Origin: Verrucomicrobiota bacterium
Lineage (GTDB): Bacteria; Verrucomicrobiota; Verrucomicrobiia; Chthoniobacterales; UBA10450
Assembly (NCBI GenBank): GCA_003219115.1
Contig: QHPN01000142.1
Span: 2,702 to 8,328 of the forward strand
Direction of reading: 5' to 3'
Length of the DNA: 5,627 bases
The position numbers and the translations under genes were made by a program. Of the stretch, positions 1 through 5,627 are shown one piece after another (the stretch's first letter is position 1; each line of letters begins with the position of its first letter). The notes below the pieces were generated by a model. The model worked only from the letters and a program-made list of their open reading frames with translations. It was not told where the DNA came from and searched no databases.

Positions 1-1143
1 GAGCGCTTCGCCAATTTCGGCGTCCGTGGCAATGACAACACGTTTCCAGCGCGGCTTGATCTGCTTGGTTCCCCGCAACGTCGTCTCTTTGAAGTTGAAA
101 TCTTCGTTGACGAAGTCTTTCGAAAGTTCGGCCGCGGTCGCATTAATCAGGTGCCAGCGCAGATACGTCTTCCAATCGTCGATTGGTGTGGACTTGAACA
201 CCTCGTTAGCCGCTTTGAAGAAATCGGGCTGATGCACGTTGATGTCGCCCGGCTCGTCCAGTTTGATTTCCTTGAAATACTCAACCCAATCCCAGTCCGG
301 CGTGAGCTTCTGCACGTCCGCCTGTGGCATCTTGTTGTAATTCTTCTGCGGATCGCGCAACTCCACGCGGGTGCGGGACGCTTCCGCGAGTTTCGTTTCG
401 AGCGCCATGATTTTTTTGGCGTCTTCGCCCGCCTTTGCCGCCGGCTCGCCTAACAATGTTAACATCTTGGTCACATGCGCGACGTACTTCTCGCGTTTAT
501 CCTTCATGTCGGCGTCCGGCTTCGTGTAGTAATCGCGATCCGGCATACCGAGTCCACCCTGCACCGCGTTCGCGATCGTCATTATGCTGTTCTTATCGTC
601 AATCCCGGAACCGAAACCGAAGAGCGCAGTGACGCCCATTGAATGGAGATGCGCGATTTCCCTGAGCACATCTTTTCGATCCTTGATGCTGTCGATTTTG
701 GCTAGCTCGTCGTGCAACGGCTTCGTTCGCAGCTGCTCAATCGTTTTCTCATCCATGCCGCTGGCATAGTAGTCACCAACTTTCTGCAATTCGGGCGCCG
801 TCTTCGCATCGACCTTTGTCTTAGACGCTTTCTCGGCGATTTCATGGAGCGCGTCGTTATTCTTTTCGATCAACTGATTAAAACTACCCCAGCGCGAATA
901 TTCCGGCGGAATCTGCGTCCGTTTGATCCAACCGCCGTTGGCATACATGAAGAAATCGTCTGACGGTTTCACCGAGGTATCCATGTCTGCGGTATCGAAT
1001 GGCGGCGCGTTTTTGTTGTCCGGTGCCGGCGTGGTTGTCTCGCCCTGAGTCTTGGCGGCGGGACTGGCGATCGGTGGTTCGGTCTGCGCGAGAACGCTTG
1101 CAGCCGTGAACAAGCTCAGAAGAAGACACGTAATGTTTCGCAT
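1..1143 (-). CDS. M13-family zinc endopeptidase (PepO/neprilysin-like), N-terminal part, cut by window edge
   Basis: Read on the minus strand from ATG at 1143-1141, the frame is open to base 1, giving 381 residues with no stop. Residues 1-19 form a signal peptide (short polar start, hydrophobic LLLSLFTAASVLA, cleavage likely before Q20), so the enzyme is probably exported. A Pro/Thr/Ala-rich linker covers about 21-50. From about 55 the typical M13 N-terminal domain begins with SVKPSDDFFMYANGGWIK, followed by the family's WGSFNQL segment near 85-91 and GLGMPDRDYY further on. M13 enzymes are usually about 650-700 residues and cleave oligopeptides. Their zinc motif HExxH lies in the C-terminal half, which is outside this window, so catalytic integrity cannot be judged. 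The gene is transcribed divergently from the amidase gene. Family assignment is confident; the substrate is unknown. Confidence 0.9.
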   Translation of the reverse strand, partial: MRNITCLLLSLFTAASVLAQTEPPIASPAAKTQGETTTPAPDNKNAPPFDTADMDTSVKPSDDFFMYANGGWIKRTQIPPEYSRWGSFNQLIEKNNDALHEIAEKASKTKVDAKTAPELQKVGDYYASGMDEKTIEQLRTKPLHDELAKIDSIKDRKDVLREIAHLHSMGVTALFGFGSGIDDKNSIMTIANAVQGGLGMPDRDYYTKPDADMKDKREKYVAHVTKMLTLLGEPAAKAGEDAKKIMALETKLAEASRTRVELRDPQKNYNKMPQADVQKLTPDWDWVEYFKEIKLDEPGDINVHQPDFFKAANEVFKSTPIDDWKTYLRWHLINATAAELSKDFVNEDFNFKETTLRGTKQIKPRWKRVVIATDAEIGEAL

Positions 1144-1444
1144 CCGGCAACGAAAGGCGAGAACGCTGGTGTTGTCCAACGCCAGGTAGCGGAGGCTAGG
1201 CATCCTGCCCGCCGAAGCCATGAGACCAAGCTGGAAGCATGTCGGCCGAGTCAGGCTGGAAGCCTAACCTCCAACCGCGCGAAAATAGCGGAAAATGCGA
1301 TTATTATTAAGACGCAAGGACGAACCAGTGGGGAACTAGCCTGACTAATGCCTAAAAATGGCTACGCTATGGTCAAATGAGAGCGGTCGACGGGGTGATC
1401 CATTCGCCCGGCAATGGCATTCATCTTGCACCTTGATGCGAACG
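1144..1444. other. Divergent intergenic region between peptidase and amidase genes
   Basis: This spacer must hold the promoters of both divergent genes. Its peptidase-proximal third is occupied by an inverted-repeat element (listed separately). The amidase-proximal part (about 1274-1444) is less GC-rich, with an AT-rich patch at about 1300-1311. I see no convincing -35/-10 pair on either strand. The open frame of the amidase gene extends upstream through this region to 1358, but the residues it would add look non-coding. Confidence 0.5.
1191..1272. repeat. Imperfect inverted-repeat element (82 bp) in the divergent spacer
   Basis: The ends are GGAGGCTAGGC (1191-1201) and GCCTAACCTCC (1262-1272), complementary at 10 of 11 positions. 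An inner small hairpin AGGCT-GGA-AGCCT sits at 1253-1265, and the related string AGCTGGAAGC occurs at about 1229-1238. No protein-coding potential is evident. It resembles the dispersed palindromic (REP/MITE-like) elements elsewhere in this window and may be one of them. A regulatory role between the divergent genes is possible but unsupported. Confidence 0.55.
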
Positions 1445-2611
1445 ATGAACCTGCGACGCCTTACTATATATGCGATCTGCGCCGGCTTTTGCGCCAGCCG
1501 GTTAATGGCCGCCGTAGAGTGGCAAGTCGTGAAAGTGAACGGCCGCGATTTCCTCAGCGTCGACAACATCGCGAAGTTCTATAGCTTCCCCAACCCAGTA
1601 GTTGACGGCACGAATATCAAGCTCAGCAGCGACAAAAACGAATTGCAATTTCGTGTCGATAGTCGCGAGATGCTGATCAATGGCGTGCGCAATTGGCTGA
1701 GCTTTCCTGTGTTCGTCCACGACGGAAAGGTTCTCGTTTCCCGCATTGACCTGGCAAAAACACTCGAGCCGCAATTGCGTCCGAACATGATCAAAAATCT
1801 CGGCCGCGTGCAAACGATCGTGCTCGATCCCGGTCATGGCGGTTTCGATAAAGGCGCGATCAGCGGATATGGTTATGAAAAGGACTACGCATTGGATTTG
1901 GCACGGCTGCTCCGGCCCGTGCTCCAGGCCAAAGGTTTTCGCGTCATCATGACGCGCGAGAGCGATGTCTTTGTGCCTTTGGAATTGCGTGCGCGAATCG
2001 CTAACGCCACCCACGATTCAATTTTCGTTAGCCTGCATTTCAACGCCACCGACCGCGATCCGATCGCGAGTGGCTTCGAAATCTATTCGCTCACTCCGCG
2101 GGGCGCGCCTTCCACTTATGAGGATTGGCTTACCCAGATGTCGATCAATATCCAGAATGGCACCGAAGCCGATGCCGCCAGCGTCGAGCTTTCCAGTTGC
2201 ATTTATCATTCGATTATCGGGCACATCGGCGAATTCGATCGCGGAATAAAGCGCGCGCGCTTCGCCGTCCTGCGCTTAACCAAAATTCCCGCAGTCCTGG
2301 TCGAGGGTGGATTTCTGACCGAGCGCGGCGAGAGCCGGTTGATTGCAAACCCAGAATGGCGAAAAAAACTAGCCGACGCTGTTTGCACCGGGATCGAAAA
2401 CTTTCGCACCCTGGCCGACACCAAAAAGGTTCCGCTTGTGGTCACTGATTATCGGCGGCAAAAGACCGGGGCGGCAGCGGAAAAGGAACCGTTAGTGAAT
2501 CCAGCGGCTCCGCCAACCTTGTCGCTCGACATGCTCCAGTCTCCAGGGAATTTCGTCCCGCTCCAAACTCCGACGCCGTCCCCAATCGGCACCGCGCCGG
2601 CGGAGCCATAA
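1445..2611 (+). CDS. Exported N-acetylmuramoyl-L-alanine amidase (Amidase_3) with copper-amine-oxidase-like N-terminal domain
   Basis: This enzyme cleaves the amide bond between N-acetylmuramic acid and L-alanine in peptidoglycan, acting in the periplasm during cell separation or wall turnover. Numbering from ATG 1445 (388 residues): a signal peptide (NLRRLTIYAICAGFCASRLMA) to about residue 21; a domain at about 28-110 resembling the copper-amine-oxidase N-terminal/'stalk' fold (GRDFLSVDNIAKFY...LINGVRNWLSFPVFVHDGKVLVS); then Amidase_3 at about 124-321. The zinc ligands are visible: H131 in DPGHGG, E145 in YEKD and H198 in SLHFNA, with catalytic E287 in VEGGFLTE. A Pro/Ala-rich tail (331-388) has no recognised domain. 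The frame also allows ATG 1436 and ATG 1358. I prefer 1445 because the signal peptide starts there and the upstream residues look non-coding, but no clear Shine-Dalgarno decides it. The gene stands alone, divergent from the peptidase. Confidence 0.9.
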   Translation: MNLRRLTIYAICAGFCASRLMAAVEWQVVKVNGRDFLSVDNIAKFYSFPNPVVDGTNIKLSSDKNELQFRVDSREMLINGVRNWLSFPVFVHDGKVLVSRIDLAKTLEPQLRPNMIKNLGRVQTIVLDPGHGGFDKGAISGYGYEKDYALDLARLLRPVLQAKGFRVIMTRESDVFVPLELRARIANATHDSIFVSLHFNATDRDPIASGFEIYSLTPRGAPSTYEDWLTQMSINIQNGTEADAASVELSSCIYHSIIGHIGEFDRGIKRARFAVLRLTKIPAVLVEGGFLTERGESRLIANPEWRKKLADAVCTGIENFRTLADTKKVPLVVTDYRRQKTGAAAEKEPLVNPAAPPTLSLDMLQSPGNFVPLQTPTPSPIGTAPAEP

Positions 2612-2616
2612 TTATA

Positions 2617-2637
2617 GCCGCGGTCGTCGGCCGCGGC
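2617..2637 (+). terminator. GC hairpin just after the amidase stop; possible terminator or REP-like palindrome
   Basis: GCCGCGG (2617-2623) and CCGCGGC (2631-2637) pair perfectly over 7 bp around a 7-base loop, starting 6 bases after the stop codon. There is no T-run after it, so it is not a classical intrinsic terminator. It could stabilise the mRNA 3' end, or be one more member of the GC palindromes scattered in this genome. Confidence 0.4.
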
Positions 2638-2656
2638 GGATGAACTGGCTCTGTTC

Positions 2657-2739
2657 TGTCATGTCGAGCGAAAGTCGAGACATCTCTGACTATTCCTGTG
2701 CAAAGAATTAGAGATTCCTCGACGAGGCTCGGAATGACA
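2657..2739. repeat. TGTCATGTCGAGCGA-type palindromic repeat, fuller copy
   Basis: The left arm begins TGTCATGTCGAGCGA and continues through GTCGAGACATCTCT (2657-2688). The right arm (about 2710-2739) reads AGAGATTCCTCGACGAGG then CTCGGAATGACA, roughly the reverse complement of the left with mismatches and a small internal length difference. About 20 bases of loop separate them. The left arm recurs nearly identically at 3840-3873, upstream of thiC. From memory, this kind of 'cgagcgaagtcgag' palindrome is dispersed in many soil-bacterium genomes. Confidence 0.75.
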
Positions 2740-2768
2740 AGAGAAGGACGGCGCCAGCCGAGCGGTAG

Positions 2769-2838
2769 GTTGTAGGGGCGCTCGCCGCGGCGACCGCTTT
2801 TTCGAAGATTCGGCGTTTGATACAAATGGCGCTACAAC
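2769..2838. repeat. Palindromic repeat bounded by GTTGTAG / CTACAAC
   Basis: GTTGTAG (2769-2775) and CTACAAC (2832-2838) form a perfect 7-bp inverted repeat. The adjoining GGGGCGC and GGCGC give extra partial pairing. The interior contains the GC-rich string CTCGCCGCGGCGACCG. There is no coding signal. It looks like another dispersed palindrome, adjacent to the 2657-2739 element. Confidence 0.45.
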
Positions 2839-2937
2839 GCAGGCATGCTTGCCAAGTCCTAGCCTCGGCGAAGGCGGTGCCGTTCTAATGTTGACGCAGT
2901 CAACAACCTCCCTAGTCTCGAATTCAATCTGAACCAA

Positions 2938-2942
2938 AAGGA
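2938..2942 (+). promoter_or_regulatory. Ribosome binding site for the DUF4440-like gene
   Basis: AAGGA lies just upstream of ATG 2946, with a short 3-base spacer (CTT). It is the clearest Shine-Dalgarno in the window and fixes the start of the following gene. thiC and the amidase gene lack an equivalent. Confidence 0.6.
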
Positions 2943-2945
2943 CTT

Positions 2946-3383
2946 ATGAAAAAATACATGACTTATGCAGTGATCGCGTTCTTCGCGACAATCGCCATCT
3001 CGCTAGCCGCGCCAGTTAAGGACGCCTTAATGGCAAAAGAACAAGCCGCGTGGCAGGCATTCAAAGACCAGAAAGCTGACGACTTCAAGAAAGTGGTGCA
3101 CACGGACTTCCGCGGCGTGTATGTCGAGGGAATTTCCGATATGCAGAAGGAATTGGACGACATGAAAAAGTGGGACATGAAATCGTTCACCATCAGTGAT
3201 TACAATATCGTTCCTGTTGGAGCCGACACGATCATGAGCACATACAAGGTCGTTGTCGAAGGCACCTATGATGGAAAAGATGCATCAGGCACCTTCAATG
3301 CCGGATCGGTTTGGAAAAAGGAAAAAGGCGGATGGATGGCCATTTTCCACACCAATATAAAACAGGAAACAGCGACGCAGTAG
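2946..3383 (+). CDS. Exported DUF4440/NTF2-like (SnoaL-like) small protein
   Basis: The 145-residue protein starts MKKYMTYAVIAFFATIAISLAAP, a standard signal peptide probably cut near residue 21-22, so the mature protein of about 124 residues should be periplasmic or secreted. The mature part fits the DUF4440 / NTF2-like fold: an N-terminal helix with KEQAAWQAFKDQKADDFKKVV, then HTDFRGVYVEGI, a middle segment with DYNIVPVGADTIMSTYKVVVEGTYDGKD, and a final strand GSVWKKEKGGWMAIFHTNI. The WKKEKGGWMAIFHTN ending is characteristic. Family members are cone-shaped alpha+beta domains used either as small enzymes or as binding modules, and no specific activity can be assigned here. Unlike its neighbours it is preceded by an AAGGA ribosome site. 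No operon partner is evident. Confidence 0.85.
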   Translation: MKKYMTYAVIAFFATIAISLAAPVKDALMAKEQAAWQAFKDQKADDFKKVVHTDFRGVYVEGISDMQKELDDMKKWDMKSFTISDYNIVPVGADTIMSTYKVVVEGTYDGKDASGTFNAGSVWKKEKGGWMAIFHTNIKQETATQ

Positions 3384-3388
3384 CAACG

Positions 3389-3413
3389 GTCCGAGGCGGA
3401 CAGGCGGATTTTT
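3389..3413 (+). terminator. Possible weak intrinsic terminator after the DUF4440-like gene
   Basis: GTCCG (3389-3393) and CGGAC (3397-3401) form a 5-bp stem with a 3-base loop. Five Ts follow at 3409-3413, separated from the stem by 7 bases. An alternative 4-bp stem TCCG/CGGA ends directly at the T-run. Either is weak, but the placement 6 bases after the stop codon is right for a terminator. Confidence 0.35.
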
Positions 3414-3437
3414 CTGTAGCGGCGGGCATGTCGCCAC
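3413..3437. repeat. Half copy of the GTAGCGGCGG palindrome
   Basis: The first 13 bases, TCTGTAGCGGCGG, are identical to the start of the palindrome lying inside thiC at 4529-4593. Here they are followed by a degenerate hairpin (GGCG...CGCC) and no matching right end. This shows that the element inside thiC belongs to a family also found in spacers. Confidence 0.55.
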
Positions 3438-3484
3438 TCCGGCGCTGAGTCGACGGCGCATCGGATACGATGTAGGTTGGTTTC

Positions 3485-3646
3485 ATGCCGAAAAAGCTGG
3501 TCGCGTTTTTGCGCAGCGTCGCCGCCGTCGTTGGCGGATATGCCGTCGTCGTCGCCGGCACGATTTTGACATTCAACGTGTTTGTTCGTGAAGTGACTGT
3601 TAACTCCAGCCCGCTATTTAATCGGACTCCAGATCGCGCGTATTGA
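3485..3646 (+). CDS. Small hypothetical membrane protein (53 aa), possibly a truncated remnant
   Basis: The open frame runs from ATG 3485 to TGA 3644-3646. The protein starts basic (MPKKLVAFLR) and has one hydrophobic segment at about residues 12-34 (VAAVVGGYAVVVAGTILTFNVFV), typical of a single membrane helix. A short polar tail ends in RTPDRAY. A weak ribosome site (TAGG about 8 bases upstream) exists. I do not recognise the family. The abrupt tail after the SSPL motif suggests it may be the 5' part of a once longer multi-helix membrane protein. The stop codon lies within the probable -35 box of the thiC promoter, so any downstream part would have been lost when that region was formed. Confidence 0.4.
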   Translation: MPKKLVAFLRSVAAVVGGYAVVVAGTILTFNVFVREVTVNSSPLFNRTPDRAY

Positions 3647-3670
3647 CTTAGACACAGCGGGTCTTATCCT
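3643..3670 (+). promoter_or_regulatory. thiC: Sigma70-like promoter for the TPP riboswitch/thiC transcript
   Basis: TTGACT (3643-3648; 5 of 6 matches to TTGACA) and TATCCT (3665-3670; 4 of 6 to TATAAT) are separated by 16 bases. Initiation about 7 bases downstream would fall near 3677, a few bases before the aptamer, which is the expected position. It overlaps the stop codon of the upstream small ORF. Confidence 0.5.
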
Positions 3671-3684
3671 CAGTAGTAATTAGA

Positions 3685-3770
3685 GTGCGGGGGAGCCGCA
3701 AAGGCTGAGAGGTCCGAAGATCGGACGACCCCTTGAACCTGATGCGGGTAATGCCGCCGAAGGGAGCGAG
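3685..3770 (+). ncRNA. TPP riboswitch (thi box) controlling thiC
   Basis: The conserved thi-box strings are present in order: GGGGAGCC, GGCTGAGA (3703-3710), CCTTGAACCTGAT (3731-3743), GGGTAATGCCGCC and GAAGGGAG. The helices can be traced. P2 is GGGG (within 3689-3693) with CCCC (3729-3732). P3 is AGCC (3694-3697) with GGCT (3703-3706). An extra hairpin P3a is GTCCGA (3712-3717) with TCGGAC (3721-3726). P4 is CCT (3738-3740) with AGG (3761-3763). P5 is GCGG (3744-3747) with CCGC (3754-3757). CTGAGA is the pyrimidine-recognition motif. P1 is poor, only about 3 pairs. Ligand binding should reduce thiC expression. No clear intrinsic terminator follows, so the mode (transcription or translation) is open. 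Confidence 0.93.
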
Positions 3771-3771
3771 G

Positions 3772-3785
3772 GTCCGGTGCCGGAC
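3772..3785 (+). promoter_or_regulatory. Hairpin just after the riboswitch, matching its P3a arm; candidate expression platform
   Basis: GTCCG (3772-3776) pairs with CGGAC (3781-3785) around GTGC, right after the aptamer's 3' edge. The same GGTCCG and CGGAC strings form P3a inside the aptamer (3711-3716 and 3722-3726), so the two hairpins can exchange strands. There is no T-run directly after it. Confidence 0.35.
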
Positions 3786-3839
3786 TGGCGATTCAGCGAT
3801 GCGTTCCCGCCCATGGCGTTTTGTTTTATGATTGCTTTT

Positions 3840-3889
3840 TGTCATGTCGAGCGAAGTCGAGACATCTCTAACTTTATGATTCCCTCGCA

Positions 3890-3897
<8 letters not shown>
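3840..3897. repeat. Decayed copy of the TGTCATGTCGAGCGA palindrome, reaching into the thiC start
   Basis: Bases 3840-3873 match 2657-2691 at all but two positions (one deleted A, one G-to-A). Most of the loop and the inner right arm are missing. The remaining right end, CTCGCAATGATGAG (3884-3897), matches CTCGGAATGACAAG of the fuller copy (2728-2741) at 11 of 14 bases. The thiC start codons 3890 and 3893 lie in this end. Confidence 0.65.

Positions 3898-5627
<1,730 letters not shown>

Larger units (their letters stand above)
2612..2945. other. Repeat-rich intergenic region
   Basis: The 334 bases between the amidase and the DUF4440-like gene contain no credible gene. They hold a strong GC hairpin right after the amidase stop, a full TGTCATGTCGAGCGA-type palindrome (2657-2739) and a second palindrome bounded by GTTGTAG/CTACAAC (2769-2838). 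From 2839 to about 2890 lies GC-rich sequence that may be more repeat debris. The last 50 bases are less GC-rich and probably carry the promoter of the downstream gene, though no clear -35/-10 pair stands out. Confidence 0.6.

Noticed and set aside
170..190. String CCAATCGTCGATTGG in the peptidase gene, similar to the thiC 14-mer
   Set aside because: It is ordinary coding for PIDDW in the M13 protein and is not tandemly repeated, so the similarity is probably chance.
1341..1370. CTGACT and TATGGT/TACGCT as an amidase promoter
   Set aside because: The box matches are poor or the spacing is wrong (21 bases for the better -10), so it is not listed as a feature.
1502..2014. 170-codon minus-strand open frame
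   Set aside because: Antisense to the amidase, whose zinc-site motifs establish the true strand.
2442..2937. Minus-strand open frames in the repeat-rich spacer
   Set aside because: They run through palindromic repeats and the end of the amidase gene, with no plausible protein features.
3785..3840. Intrinsic terminator in the thiC leader (T-rich stretches near 3818-3840)
   Set aside because: No stable GC stem directly precedes the T-rich runs, so termination control cannot be claimed.
3844..3879. 11-codon upstream ORF starting at ATG 3844 in the thiC leader
   Set aside because: It is part of the repeat arm, has no ribosome site and is out of frame with thiC. A leader-peptide role cannot be supported.

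Overview
The window looks like a chromosomal stretch of a Verrucomicrobiota-type soil bacterium (Chthoniobacterales or 'Udaeobacter'-like). This placement is an inference. It rests on the gene types (secreted M13 peptidase, exported amidase, DUF4440-like protein, TPP-controlled thiC) and on the dispersed repeats: the GTAGCGGCGG...CCGCCGCTAC palindrome, CATCGAA-type heptamer arrays, and the TGTCATGTCGAGCGA element. I associate these repeats with that phylum from memory, not from a search. Several features run off the window or are too small for ordinary ORF lists: the M13 peptidase at the left edge, thiC at the right edge, and a 53-residue ORF.

Layout. Positions 1-1143 (minus) hold the N-terminal 381 residues of a secreted M13 zinc endopeptidase. 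A divergent spacer (1144-1444) carries an imperfect inverted repeat. An exported N-acetylmuramoyl-L-alanine amidase follows at 1445-2611 (plus). The next spacer (2612-2945) is packed with a GC hairpin and two palindromic repeat elements. A secreted DUF4440/NTF2-like protein lies at 2946-3383. After a short spacer with a half repeat comes a small membrane ORF (3485-3646). Its stop codon overlaps a sigma70-like promoter that should start transcription just before a TPP riboswitch (about 3685-3770). The regulated gene, thiC, begins at 3890 and is open to the right edge (579 codons visible).

How the parts work together. Thiamine pyrophosphate would bind the aptamer and switch thiC off. ThiC makes HMP-P, the pyrimidine half of thiamine. 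The first three proteins look like independent envelope or exported genes with no operon link to thiC.

The most unusual feature is thiC itself. Its N-terminal half is riddled with non-coding-type repeats that are translated in frame: two arrays of 7-bp units, a 65-bp double-hairpin palindrome with perfect 12-bp inverted ends, and a duplicated 14-mer that splits a conserved ThiC motif. Its start codon appears to lie in the decayed right arm of another repeat, whose fuller copy sits at 2657-2739. The frame stays open through all of them and the catalytic core is intact. This looks like a record of repeat insertions tolerated as linkers in a central biosynthetic enzyme.
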